A DNA stretch of 64,000 nucleotides from Hypoxylon rubiginosum (GCA_902806565.1 CADCXA010000059.1:310001-374000); one strand, 5' to 3'. Shown: positions 1 through 11,488, counted from the first letter of the stretch. Notes: generated from the letters alone by a model not told the origin. A program made the numbers and translations.

Positions 1-786
1 ATAATGTGATCGTACTTACCTAGGTATCTTTAGAGCATCCTCCAAAGGCGGTTGGGGTTCCGCGCAAGGAGCCTTCCAGTCGCTGGTGCAGCCGCACCGA
101 GTGCTTGATATGGTAGGTCTTGCACATGGTGAATGAATCTCGCGTCAAGGTTGTACTTGTGAAAGTAGATAGGTAGTTTGAGTAGGAACCTGTGAGGGAA
201 TGAGGATGACTAGCGGTGCTAGTTAAGTATTGTCCTTGGTGCATGATAATGTAGAGAGCAGGATGAAGAGATGATGTGAAGCGAGACAGTGCAGTGCAAG
301 ATGGGCAACAAATGTTGGCCACTAGCGCGTGCTTCTGAATGAGAGTATTTAGGAAATAGGCGAGAGAAATATATTTGATGACATTGAAAGGAAAGACTTG
401 AGTAGGGCAAGACAGGATAGCTAAAGATCTTGATGAGTTGTCTGCTTAGGTTGGAAGCGAGACGCGCCTTGAGAATGTTAGTACCGGTGTACTACCTGGG
501 GGAGAGGCAGTAGAGGGATCGGGTATGTTGGAAGTGCGAAGTGCGAAGTGCGGAGTGTGAAGGAAGAATAGATATTAAAAGATGGTAGAGTGTTTTGAAG
601 GTGTATGATCGTGATGGGAGTCAAGATGTAGCTTACCTAGTGTGAGGTGCTATAGGAAGATGAGTAGATCTAAATATTGGAATCTTGTACTGAAATGCCA
701 TGGAACTACTGATAAAATCAGAAGCAGGTTGTTGTGTACAACAAAAGTAGAGATGAGGAAAGGTTTGTGGAAGAAAAGAAGAGAGA

Positions 787-846
787 GTTGGGAGGAGAAG
801 GGAAAGTTGGGAGGAGAAGAGAAAGTTGGGAGGAGGAGAAAGTTGG
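787..846. repeat. purine-rich minisatellite
   Basis: Three copies of a unit of about 18-22 bases built on GTTGGGAGGAGAAG, all purine-rich on the plus strand. The copies vary in length. The long open frame read through it is a product of the repeat. Confidence 0.6.
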
Positions 847-906
847 GAGCTTCCAGATGGTTCTCAAATAAACACATTGCTTACTCCGCGGAACTTGCTG
901 ATTCTG

Positions 907-981
907 CAGTTGATTATTCCACAGTTGATTATTCCACAGTTGATTATTCCACAGGTGATTATTCCACAGTTGATAATTTTA
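907..981. repeat. 15-base minisatellite, five copies
   Basis: Five tandem copies of CAGTTGATTATTCCA. The first three are identical, the fourth has one change and the fifth is diverged at its end. The period is a multiple of three, so a plus-strand frame reads repeated VDYST, but nothing around it supports a gene. Confidence 0.85.
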
Positions 982-1742
982 CTGATCCTGAAATTCATTG
1001 GTGTCTCGGCGCGGACACTCGGCGCATATTGTTGTGAATGGCATGGCGATGAGGGACACCACAGGGCAGGCAGGCCCCCAAGGCTGGGATTACAACCAGC
1101 AAGAATCAGTTGTCGAAGGAAACCACGATTTTAGTGAGTCACCCCCAAGGTTGGGTAGTATCAAGGTCTTATATATAGGGGGTGCGTACCCCTGACTGAC
1201 AGCCCGGCCCCCAAAATCATCTGCCGGACAGAGCCGTGTGCTACACTCATTTTAACTGTACTGATATGCACTATTAACACGGTACCGGCCGGGTATTCAA
1301 ACATTCTGGGCAGAGGTTTGTCTTTGGAGACTAGCTAATATATAGGTGGCTACCCCCTAATGTCCCCGGAGGGGCCCCAGAGGTATAGGCTGGAGTAGAT
1401 ATTTGGCAACATATTCGATTGTGACAATGCACTGAATACAATTTTGACATGTATATAAGCTACACTACCACGCCATCGTATGTATCTGTCACGACGTAGA
1501 CCAATAGGTGTAGAAATAACGTCGTTATTATGTGAGGAGCTATCGACCTAACGGCAAAGTGCTATGGGTATACATAGGTACCAATACCCTTTGTCTTCAG
1601 GCATACCCCCCCTATCTTGGCCAACACGGTTCCCTCGTGGTCCATGGGGACCCTGGCGTCCTCACCGTGCGATTATCGTTTGTGATATTGGTGGGTCCAA
1701 CTAGCCGCTTGAGATAAAGCGCCTTCCCACAATCTCTCCGTT

Positions 1743-2075
1743 TCGAGATAGAGTAGGGAGCTTCTATAGAAGCTACACTGGCCCTGAGGAAGAAAGCACG
1801 ACGTAAGATATATAGGAACAGGCAGGGGTGTGCCATGTTTATATGCTACCGAGGCAAACGTATCACAGTGTATGTAGCATAGTGCGACTTCGGACGACCC
1901 GGCCCTTGTCCAGAGCTCGACTTGATCTAGCAGTAAGTTAGCGTTTGAATCTCGCTTGTCAGACGGTTTATAGAAACAGCAATCTAGAGATAGAGCGAGG
2001 AACCTGTATAGAAGGGACGTTTGCACGAAGCTATTAGGGGAAAGGACGACGTGAGCTTGATAGGAACATGGATTC
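1743..2075. repeat. two diverged copies of a segment of about 95 bases
   Basis: The segments at about 1743-1840 and 1983-2075 share the order of several words: GAGATAGAG, then TATAGAAG, then GACGACGT/CACGACGT, then ATAGGAACA, at similar spacing. This suggests an old direct duplication. The 185-codon minus-strand frame covering 1673-2230 runs across both copies and shows no domain. Confidence 0.35.
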
Positions 2076-3098
2076 ACTTCTTTTTCGACAATCACTGAAG
2101 GTATCCCACGTTTATAACGGTACAGGTTTTCATCCTTTGTGATGGTAACGATTTTGTGGTTCCTAGATACTAGGCAAAGTGATAAAGAGAGGAGTGGAAG
2201 GCAAAACGAAGACCAGTAAACTTGTAACAATGCGCGGCTAAGTAGACAGGTAGATGGACTTGAAAGTATTCCCCTACAATGATTGTCTACCTATTAACAT
2301 GACATATTGGCTATTGTAGAGTTACAAAATAACATCACTCTTTGTGTTAAACATAGGAAAGTTGGTGGTGATTCTGGAATAATAAGCATTAAGCAACGAA
2401 CTCACAATTAAAATTATCTACCAATAATTACAGACATATATTAGGTATACAAGGAAGCCTTTATGGTCTTGTGTTGACCGCTATGTGGGCTGGTATGCCT
2501 ACCCCTATCTACAGGATTAAGGATCAAAGGGTTATATCCCTAAAAAGCAGGAAACGTATCATACTGGTGCCGGATCCGGACAGTAAAACTCTGTTTGATA
2601 TGGTCTCTAGTGACTTACATGGTATCCCTTGCACTTGCGGGTTACCTTGAGCTGCTTCTCGCTAGAGGGCTGGCTTACCTCAGATGCCTAGGTAACTACG
2701 ACCGGTCTTTCCGTCAGATATCATGCACTCAGCCACAGCTACATAGACAGAGCTTTTCATCTCGTTTCGATGGGAAAGTATTGGAAGGGTCAACCCGGCG
2801 CCGGATATTGCCGCCGGTGGAGGGGGGACATTGAAGGCCCGGAATCGGAGCCGCTAATTATCTGCCTAAGTACAGTATCTAGTTATCATCTGCTTTGAGC
2901 GCATCACTGTAACCAAGTTCACTTTTGGTGCCGAGATATTAGGTACCAGGGGGTATTTTTTTTTTAATTTGAGAACCCTTTGTTATGTAGATATAACATT
3001 TATTACTGAGTTACATACAGCTAGAATATTCCATCATGATTTCAAATGTACTAAACTTCAAGAGACTCTGTTAATCAGAAAACAGTTAACTTCACCAG

Positions 3099-5387
3099 TT
3101 AGATGAGGGTTTTTTTTGAGCGCGGAACGAATGGGGAAAATACGGACTCTCCCGGCTGAAGGCCAAAGGGATTGGAATCCGTAGGACCTTGTTGTGTAGG
3201 GACCTTATATGTAGGGGCCTGATATGTAGGAGCCTGGTGTGTAGGGGCCTGATATGTAGGGACCTGATATGTTCCCGTAAACGAGGGTTTTGATTTCGGG
3301 AAAAATGTGGAAAATACGGATTCTCCTGGTTGAAGGCCGAAGGGATTGGGATTCGTAGGACCCTTAGGGACCTGGTATGTAGGAATCTGGGATACTACAG
3401 GATTCTGATTTGTAGGAACCTGTGATGTGGGAGCCTGGGGTTTAGAAGCCTGGGGTGCCACAGGATTCTGAGATGTAGGAACCTGGGATACGACGGGATT
3501 TTGGGGTGCAGGATTCTGGGGTGCAGGAACCTGGGGGGTAGGAACCTGGGGTTCAACGGGATTCTGGGGTGCAGGAACCTGGGGGGTAGGAACCTGGGGT
3601 TCAACGGGATTCTGGGGTTCAGGAACTTGGGCTACCGCAGGACTCTGGGGTGCAGGAACCTGGAAGGTAGGAACCTGGGGTACGACAGGAACCTGGGGTT
3701 TAGGTACGACAGGATTCTGAGGTTTAGGTACGACAGGATTCTGAGGTACGATAGGATTCTGGGGATTAGGAACTTGGGGTTCCACGGGTGCTTGAGGTGC
3801 TTGAGGTGCTTGGGGTGCTTCAGGTACTTTTGGAACCGTCGATGCTCCAGGCTGTAGTGATACGACTTCAGCTTCGCCAAAATCTCCTTCGCCGACACCA
3901 GACCTATTGCTCCAAGAGTCCAAGCGAAGGGTGAGCCAGGAGTATATGTCGGTGAAGAAGTAGAGGTGATCTGCAAGGACCGCTGCGTAAATTTTCTTAC
4001 CGACATAAGGAAACTCTCTGTAGAAAGCTCGGAGACTGAAGAAGTAGTTGAACAAGACATAGAAAAGTAAAGAGAAGGCGACTTGGGGAAACGAGCGCCA
4101 GACTACATACCAGAGGAATAGCCGATAGTACGCAAAAAGGGGACCTAACACACCAGCCATCATCTTTCGATGCATGTAAGGCGCAGCTTGCCGAAACTTG
4201 AAGAAACCTGGTTCGAAGAAAAGACAGGTTAGGCGAAGCCTTAACCCGGACCGAAACCACCTTTTGCTTTGGTCTGCAAATCTTGAGTCAGCTAGGAGCG
4301 AGGTTTGGATTGTAGCTCTCGGATCAAACTGCATTCCTAGTCTCAAAGGTCTCTGATGAGGGACTCTAGAATACTGGAGGTTCGGGAGGAGGTGTCGGAA
4401 TAATACGTAGCGGGTGATGAAGCCGTCGTCGCCTGTATTCTGCCTAACTCCCCGGAACGTGTCGTGCATGAAAAGATGTTGGAAGTAAGGGTCTTGTACT
4501 ATCTCGGTCCGAAGAAGCATCGTGAGGCCCGACACTGTGAAGTTGGTCGACCCGTCGGCTGCAAAAAAGGCCCTATTCCCGGCGCGTCGGCGTGAACGAG
4601 TGCGAAGAGCTGCAACCTCCCAGCCGGTAATAACGTCGGATCTTTGTCGTTCTGGCGGAACGTAAGACTCGATGGGACCCCCGACGAGACCGACGTCGAA
4701 GTTCTCAAATGGCGCCAGAAGAGTCCTGAGTACGTCTTCCGAACTCCACCTTGCGTCATCGTCGACTAGAGCGACGATCTTTCCCGTAGCTTCGTTGATA
4801 CCGCGACACAGCTGACTTCGCTTATTTGCATGTTGGACGGATACAATGCGGATGTTTGCTCCCAGCAGCTTTACAGCAGCCTTTAGACCTGGCGCCGCCT
4901 CGAAATCACTGATGAGCTTGTTTATTAGCGCATCGGTAGTCACGAAAATTATCTCGCGGGGTCTGCAATTCAACCAGGTGAGCAAGTTCCCGGGGAGGTC
5001 GCAATCCCAGTCGACAGTTGGGACGACGATAGAGACGTCGCCGGGAGAACAGTTTGCCTGGCCCTCAGCTGGAACGGCCCATGGCCGGTATTGCTGAGCC
5101 AGCTTTCGAGCTTCACAGCTGTCATAATAATCCCAAAGATACAAAGCCAATAAAATGGCGAGGGATCTTTTCTCAGATCCGTCCCCGAGATAGAACCTTG
5201 TGCATTCAACTGCTAGGGAAAACAGCGCCTTGAATCTAAGATGAGCTCCTGGAAATCTTGCTTGAAAATCCCCAACTAGACGGTTCTTGAACTCCTTCGC
5301 GGCATCGGTAATGATCTGCTTTTGTTGCGTGATGTCTATATTGGGTTTGCTTATAGACATCTTTCTGGCCGTGCCTCTTTTATACAT
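3099..5387 (-). CDS. family 2 glycosyltransferase (polysaccharide synthase type) with Pro-rich repeat tail
   Basis: Single-exon gene, 762 residues from the ATG at 5387; a second in-frame ATG lies 9 codons on. The catalytic region resembles fungal membrane GT2 enzymes of the Cps1/hyaluronan synthase kind. It shows VDDDARW at residues 208-214 (DXD-type metal and nucleotide-sugar site), GDDGF at 319-323 (acid/base region) and QSKRW at 373-377, the QxxRW signature of processive GT2 enzymes. Hydrophobic segments at about 411-485 would anchor it in a membrane with the catalytic part in the cytosol. Family knowledge suggests export of a surface polysaccharide; the sugar cannot be read from sequence. 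Residues from about 520 to 762 are a Pro/Gln/Val repeat tail that GT2 enzymes of this type normally lack. Confidence is high for the family and low for the substrate. Confidence 0.9.
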   Translation of the reverse strand: MYKRGTARKMSISKPNIDITQQKQIITDAAKEFKNRLVGDFQARFPGAHLRFKALFSLAVECTRFYLGDGSEKRSLAILLALYLWDYYDSCEARKLAQQYRPWAVPAEGQANCSPGDVSIVVPTVDWDCDLPGNLLTWLNCRPREIIFVTTDALINKLISDFEAAPGLKAAVKLLGANIRIVSVQHANKRSQLCRGINEATGKIVALVDDDARWSSEDVLRTLLAPFENFDVGLVGGPIESYVPPERQRSDVITGWEVAALRTRSRRRAGNRAFFAADGSTNFTVSGLTMLLRTEIVQDPYFQHLFMHDTFRGVRQNTGDDGFITRYVLFRHLLPNLQYSRVPHQRPLRLGMQFDPRATIQTSLLADSRFADQSKRWFRSGLRLRLTCLFFEPGFFKFRQAAPYMHRKMMAGVLGPLFAYYRLFLWYVVWRSFPQVAFSLLFYVLFNYFFSLRAFYREFPYVGKKIYAAVLADHLYFFTDIYSWLTLRLDSWSNRSGVGEGDFGEAEVVSLQPGASTVPKVPEAPQAPQAPQAPVEPQVPNPQNPIVPQNPVVPKPQNPVVPKPQVPVVPQVPTFQVPAPQSPAVAQVPEPQNPVEPQVPTPQVPAPQNPVEPQVPTPQVPAPQNPAPQNPVVSQVPTSQNPVAPQASKPQAPTSQVPTNQNPVVSQIPTYQVPKGPTNPNPFGLQPGESVFSTFFPKSKPSFTGTYQVPTYQAPTHQAPTYQAPTYKVPTQQGPTDSNPFGLQPGESVFSPFVPRSKKTLI
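3114..3850 (-). repeat. coding minisatellite for the PQVPxPQNP-type tail
   Basis: On the plus strand, units built on GGAACCTGGGGT and GGATTCTGGGGT recur for over 600 bases. Read on the minus strand they give tandem PQVP, PQNPV and TYQAP units. Two copies of a longer unit, NPFGLQPGESVFS followed by F-x-P-x-SK, sit at about 3114-3175 and 3291-3350, separated by TYQVP/TYQAP repeats. Neighbouring units are nearly identical in DNA, which points to recent expansion, and all spacings keep the frame. Confidence 0.85.
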
Positions 5388-7326
5388 AGTGGTCGGATGC
5401 GATTATTTAGTATTTATTTGTGCTGTAGATAGCTTAGAACCGTTAGGAGGCGATCTGTGTGATGAAGCAAATCGAGTGATAGCGATGGGCTAAGGGGTAA
5501 CTCTTATACACAACTTATATGCCAGAACTCAAACAAAAATATGGAATATGATATCCTCACTAGGATGGTGTTATAGAACGATCACATAGTTGTCTGATAC
5601 AACGTCTTTATAATATCGTTCAAGACTTAGGAAAAATTAGATGGCTGTTCTAGGAATATTAGATGTACGTGTTTACGTCTTTTGTGAAAGTGAACATGGG
5701 GCCGTCTATCCATTGATTACTTGGGTATGCATCGAAACAATGTATTTGATGTTGGAATGATCATGGGTTTTTCTTTCTTCCCTACCTGTAACAGCAGGAG
5801 GTAGCTACACTCTGACAAGTAGAACCGATGTTAGGAATTAATTTGCAAGAGGTCCTAGTTGCTAGGGGAAACTTGACTGGAGGCTAGTGATAACCCGCGT
5901 GTAATCCCACGCGAGTGTGTAAGGGGCCTGAGGCCAGCGAGGGGGGGAGGGAGAGAGAGTTAATACTAGTTGCCTTACCCCCTACATATGATTCGCTATA
6001 ATGGAGCTGCAACCCCTTTCACCTTTCACGGGGTACTAGTGGTCCGATGGATTCTCACCCTCCCGCCTTTTGAGGCTGCGAAGACTCTAACTACTTTTAG
6101 AGATGGGAGTAGAGGCAGAGACAACCTAAAGCACAAAGAGCCTTTAATTGTATGCATATATACTTACCTACATGTACTTACCTAGAGCCTTTGTCAGTTA
6201 AGCTGAAAGAGCATCGCGAAACAACGACATTGTTCCTGCATCGCTGGGGATCGCATCGCAACAATCAGCGCTCGACAGGGATGATGTACATATTTAGCAG
6301 TATACATGAATAAAGCCTGCCCATATAGACCACCTAGATGGTACCTGGACATGAAGGTTGTACGCAGCGTCGTGACCAACTTGAATCAAATCGTTCGTGT
6401 CGACTTGAGTCGATTATCGATTTGCGAATTGATTTGGGGTGGATCGGATTAGCGAGTTTTACGCTAGGCAGTTTAAATCAGATCAGATCAGATCAAATCG
6501 TTGCTGATTTGATAGCTCGTTACCTGGGAGGTGTGCATCTAGGTATATTATCTTTGTATCTTTGTTATCTGAATTATCTGAATTATCTGAGGATAGCTGA
6601 CGTTACCTATCAGATATAATCAGATATAATCAGATAATCTTGCTTTATTCCTGAATCAATTAAATGATTTTGGTTTAGTGACACTACCTTGGGAGATCTG
6701 ACGTTACCGATAAAGGCGATATGACGTTACCTGACGGGTGTGTGTCAAAGCACCTAGGGGCGTGCACAGCCGTAATGGCACCCCCAGCCCCACGTTGCGT
6801 TGCTCGGACCCCACCATACGGGCAGTTGGCAGGGCTGGTAGGTAAACAATTCGATCTAAACTTCCAAACTCCGAACTTCTCTCTCTTCCATCTTTCTTCC
6901 CATGTTCATCTGCAAATGCACACACTTTCCAGCTTTCCAGACTTTCTTGTCCAACAGCTACTTCTGACGCCTTTGCAATCAGTAACAATTCTGCTTCACT
7001 GCAACTGCTTTTTTCAATTTCAATCAATTGATTCACTAAAAACATTCAAGACAACGCCTCAAGACACGCCTGCATTGAATCTCAAGTCATTGCTAGGACG
7101 CGTCTTCCTGCTATCATACCCATCATCTGCTCAGCAATAGCTGCCACTTGAATACCAGTCGGCATTCATCCCCTTATATCATCGTTGAACTACTTGCTAC
7201 ACGTGTTTCGACGCGTCTTTTGATGCTAGGCATCATCGTAATACCCTAATTGGCTACTTTACATACCACCTGCCTCAAATCTTCGATTCCGTCACAAGTC
7301 GCGTCTAACACGCGACACCGCATACG
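5388..7326. other. 1.9 kb intergenic region, divergent promoters
   Basis: This lies between the divergently transcribed glycosyltransferase and spindle-pole genes, so it should hold both promoters. It contains a small hairpin (arms CGCGTG and CACGCG at 5896-5901 and 5908-5913), a direct-repeat cluster of GATCA, GAATTATCT and CAGATATAAT words at about 6478-6640, and three copies of TGACGTTACC. From about 6880 it becomes pyrimidine-rich, as fungal leader regions often are. I see no gene. Confidence 0.5.
6598..6731. promoter_or_regulatory. three TGACGTTACC copies (CRE/bZIP-like)
   Basis: The ten-base word TGACGTTACC occurs at 6598-6607, 6699-6708 and 6722-6731, all in the same orientation and 600-730 bases before the spindle-pole-body ATG. 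Its core TGACGT is the half-site bound by ATF/CREB-type bZIP factors. A function is inference; the repetition is directly visible. Confidence 0.35.
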
Positions 7327-10300
7327 ATGGGATCGAAATCTAGCAGATATCAATCCCGCATCCTTAGGGAGATGCATCAATACAACGAGCATCCCTTTTC
7401 ACCACCTTCATCCACTGGTTCCCACGGAACCGTCACCCTTACCTCAAACCTGACATTGGGTCCCCAAGGCGAATCGACGCGACGAATGGACGATGTCCCC
7501 ACCAACGCTGCTATGCGCAACTCCAAAGCTCCTCAGCCCTCTGCATTGAATATCAACACATCCGCACTTGCCCGTACTTTCCCCGAGTGGAGTCGGTGGA
7601 ATCCCGATAGTCCTGAACACGAGAAGGACATGTGGGAAATTGCTAGCGACGCGTCCCCAATTCCCGAAGAAAAGGAGAATGTCACACCACTCGCCAGCCC
7701 CAATCCCTCAGTTGCCCCTGCCTCTAAGGGAGGAGACTACGATGAAGAAGTAAGTAGCAAGAAGTTCTTAGATCGAGTTGGATCTCAATTGGAAGCAACA
7801 AAACGCAAGATTCAAGTCTCGGCTGAGGTAGTCAGAGAACTAGTTGAGGATATAGGAGCCCGAGAAACACGCGCCACGCTCAATGCGCGGAGAGATTAGC
7901 AACCTCTCCGATCTGGTGATTCCGCTGTCATCGGTCTTCGGAACGCCTCTGATCATTTACCTCAAACTCGTGTATTTTCGCGACAATTTTTTCCTACGAC
8001 GCAGCATGACACTTCCATCGCCTCTGATTATTCCCTTTCTTCATTTTCTTCTGCTCTTACAGTTTCAAAATCCCCTAAAGTCCGTTTCGCACTGCCCTGT
8101 ACGCGTTTGCCGGCTCATCCTGCGCGGGACCCTGTTGGCGGATATCGTGCAGAATCTGTTGGTGTCCAAGGCCTCACACCTGCTAAGTCGAGAATATTGA
8201 ATGCTGACCGTCTACAATCTCAGATCGAAGCTCTGCAAGCCGCAAACACGTCGAAACATACAGCTTCCAAGACGAGTCGAAAATACCTTCGAACACGGGC
8301 TCAAATGCAGCCACATGTTCAAAACGAGTCCGAATGCTCCTTGGACCTGTCCGAATCATTAGCACAACCCCAGCATGTTAATGAGAAAGCAAGCCGACCA
8401 CAGGTGTCGACCCCCAAGGCTACCAAGGACCACAAACCTCGACGCGGGAATGTCACAGCTCTCCTTGAGACCCTCAAAACTGCTCAGATCAAGCAGGCGG
8501 AATCTCAGGAACAGTCTGTTAAGCATGTTTCTCCCCCGTCACTAACATCAGCACAGCCACGGAATGCTGCCAAATTGCACATGGAGCGACAGGCAGGCAT
8601 GAGCAGCTTTGCGAGTGCTGCAACGCCCAACCAGACCGCTCGTTCTTTTTTCTTGCCCAGCTTTTCTCACATGAACGACTTTCTATCCGGCGCTCTGCAG
8701 TTGTCATCCTTGAGAAATGGCATGCCCATCTTTGTCAAGCATGGCAAGGTCCACGACCGCGAGTCTACGACTTCCCCGGACCATCACGTCGACGTCGAAG
8801 CGATCTCCATTCCCGAAGATGAGGAGAAGATTTTTGTTTCTCTGGATAAGATCAAGGACGAGATCCACGCATTGAAGGAACACGATGAGCTCGTCTCTAA
8901 GCAAGCGGAACAACTTCAAGAGGAAGTTGAAGAGCTTCATGTTCAAATTGCCAAGTTCAGATCTCGAAAGGATAGTGCTATGGGCTCTGACTCGGAGAAC
9001 TCGATCATCGATCATCTCAACACTCAGAAGTCTCAATTGGAAGAGCAAGCCAGTTCTCTTCAGGCCCGCCTGGACAAGGCCAACCGCAAGATCAGCATCA
9101 ACGAGATCCACACCGAGTCCTACATCGCCGAACGTGATGAGGCCCTTAAGAGCGCCGCCGAGCACTTGGAGAAGATCAAACATTTGCAGTCCGAACTCAA
9201 CGCAGCTCGCCAGCAACTCGAGTTGTCACACGAAGACAATGCCCACGGCGGTAAAACGATGGAGCTAGAGAACATGTCTCTGCGCAAAGACAACAACACA
9301 ATCCGCCAACGGTGGAAGTCTCTGCTGGAGGAGAACCAGTCTCTTCGCGCACACAACGGTGATGTGTCTCAGCAGAACGTAGCTCTAGAGCATGATCTCC
9401 AAGCTGCTAAGGCGCAGCTCGACATGAACAAGACCGAATTCGAGACGCTTCAACACGAGTACCGGCAACTTGCGGAAGAGAAGGCTGTGCTCAAGCAAGA
9501 CGTCCTTAGCCTTGAGCATCACAATGATTTGTTCTTCAACGACAACAAGGATCTGAAACAACAGAATTCTATGCTTGATCGGCGATCACACGACCTTCAG
9601 GACGAAGTCGTTCGACTCCAAAAGCTTCTCGACGCCACCGGTGCCGAGACTGGAACAGTGTCTGTAGACTTTAAGGATACTAAATACCGACTCGATGCCC
9701 AGAATCGCGAGCTTATCAAGGAAAACGAAGAGCTTCACCAACAGATCATTCAGACGGAAACCGAATTTTCGTCCAAGCGCAAGATTCTCGAGCAAGAGAA
9801 ACGTCGGCTTGCCCACGCGAACCGACGGCTCACGGAACAAATGAACAAGATTGGTGACCGATTTGAACAGATTGTGCAGGAAAGCAAGCTGGAAGCTGCT
9901 AGATACGAAGATCAACAAACAGTCTTGACTCAGCAACTGGAGCTTATTGCCGACAAGGAGTCAGCTCTAGCAGAGAAGCTGAAGAAATCCGCCAAACACG
10001 GAACGGCACTTCAGTCCGAACTCGACAGAAAGACGGACGCTATTAACGAAGCTCGCCAGATTACTCAGGAAATCAAGGACTTCATGAATTCTGCGAGCCA
10101 GAAGAAGTCTGCAAAGATGACGCGCATCGTGGAGCCGATGGGCAAGTCTGCTGCCAGCGAGACCACAGCTAGAAGCACAGCGTCTCAATCCGATATGCCC
10201 ATGCAGGATGACTACACGCAGCAAATCGACCTCACCCAAGGGTCTGAGTTTGCAAGCATCTTTACCCAAGGTGAAATGCCCAAGTTACGAGATGCTCTAC

Positions 10301-11445
10301 GCCAAGTTCGCCAAGAGACGCAACAACAAGACTTGGCCAATGATTCGTCAGATTTTGACGATGACATGAGTGAGGAAGCGAGTCAAAGCCTTCCCGCACC
10401 GTTCGTGCCTCGGGGTCCAGCTCGAGCCACCAGCTCTCAGAGGACAGTTTCCGAGGCTGCTAAGAAGCCTCAGCCTATTGGGATCTTGAAAGATGCCAAT
10501 CCTTCTCGCCTGAACTCGCACAAGCAAAGGGCTACACGCACTACGATCGAGACAGGATTCGAGGAGCTTCGTGAACGAGACACGACCACCGGCTCCGCTA
10601 ATGGTATGCGGAAGTCGAAGTCGGATGAGACCGGCGCTCGCAAGGTTTCATTCGGCCAGCCAGACATCCGAATGGATTCTGAGCTTTTGTCGGAACCAGA
10701 ACTCACTGAACCTTTCAGTGTCAAATCTGGAGTCAGTGGAATGAGCATGCCTAGCGAGACTTCGGAAGTGCGCCAGTCCCAACGTCGCAATTCGGACATT
10801 GATGTTGAGACGGATCGCGAAGAAAACATGACCTCAGCCTTATTCATGGACGACATTACCCTCGAGCAACGTAAGACGGCAGAGAAGCTGCAGGGGAAGA
10901 AAGCTAAAGCCGAGCTTTCGAAGGACGCTAAGCGTGTTCTTGACGAACTCTGCCACGATCACGACTGCCGAAATTGTATTGTCTGCTCGCGAATTAACTC
11001 GCACCGGCACGAGGATCGCGGCGCTGGCAAGAAGGCCGTCCGTGTTAACAAGCCTGTGCCTGTCACGGACCGCGCCCGGAGCGAGCCAGCATATGAAGAT
11101 CAGTCTACCATTCGCCCATCTCAAGACCCGGCTATCGCGATAGCCAAGGTCATCAAGGGCCTGGAGGACGAGGAGAGACATCTGAAGAATGCTATCAGAA
11201 AGAAGAACGCCATTTACAACGACTGCGACCCATCGGTCCACCGACGAGTGTGGAAGAAAGTGGGTGAGGAGGTTGAGAAACTCCACAAGGCGCGAGATCT
11301 CAAGAGAGATCAGATCTACTACCTTTATGATGCGGTGGAGGGATTGAAGAAATCCGGTCAAGAGATGACGGACGACTTCGTGGAGTTGACCGTAATGAGC
11401 GCTCTAAGCAAGGATCCCACCTGGAATGGCATCCTCGACTGCTAA
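7327..11445 (+). CDS. spindle-pole-body coiled-coil protein, Ppc89/Cep57-like
   Basis: Long coiled-coil protein starting at the ATG at 7327. The frame is open to 11445 except for one TAG at 7897-7899. A donor GTAAGT at 7750 and that TAG as acceptor define a 150-base phase-0 intron (7750-7899) that removes the stop and gives 1322 residues. Without splicing the product ends after 190. The middle, from about codon 380 to 800 of the spliced protein, is heptad-rich coiled coil. The C-terminal part has a Cys/His cluster (CHDHDC, then CIVC) and a basic helical segment with YNDCDPSVHRRVWKK, resembling the Cep57 microtubule-binding region found in fungal Ppc89 relatives. Such proteins scaffold the spindle pole body and microtubule organising centres. 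The alternatives to the intron, a true nonsense mutation or readthrough, remain open because the skipped segment also looks like protein. Confidence 0.8.
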
Positions 11446-11488
11446 GGGAGAGCAGTCGATCGAGTATGACTGCTAAGGGAGAGCAGTC
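11437..11488 (+). repeat. tandem pair of stem-loops over the stop codon
   Basis: An identical 21-base unit occurs at 11437-11457 and 11468-11488, period 31. Each has 7-base perfect inverted arms, GACTGCT and AGCAGTC, around the loop AAGGGAG; in the first copy the stem extends by one pair. The TAA stop of the spindle-pole gene (11443-11445) is in the first left arm, so the second copy lies wholly in the 3' UTR. It could affect RNA processing or simply be a local duplication. Confidence 0.8.

Larger units (their letters stand above)
1..3098. other. 3.1 kb stretch without a recognisable gene
   Basis: No reading frame here has a recognisable domain, a believable composition or a clear splice structure. 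The stretch holds two short tandem repeats (about 787-846 and 907-981), a run of GAAGTGC units near 529-556, repeated CCCCCAAGGYTGGG words near 1075 and 1141, and a diverged duplicated segment (about 1743-1840 against 1983-2075). It may be the 3' flank of a gene left of the window plus old mobile-element debris, which is inference. Confidence 0.5.

Noticed and set aside
642..1037. 131-codon plus-strand frame
   Set aside because: It is made of two tandem repeats and has no other support.
1673..2230. 185-codon minus-strand frame
   Set aside because: It crosses both copies of a diverged repeat, has a one-off hydrophobic start and no domain; nothing marks it as a gene.
3501..3857. 118-codon plus-strand frame rich in RNLG repeats
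   Set aside because: It is the antisense reading of the glycosyltransferase's Pro-rich repeat tail.
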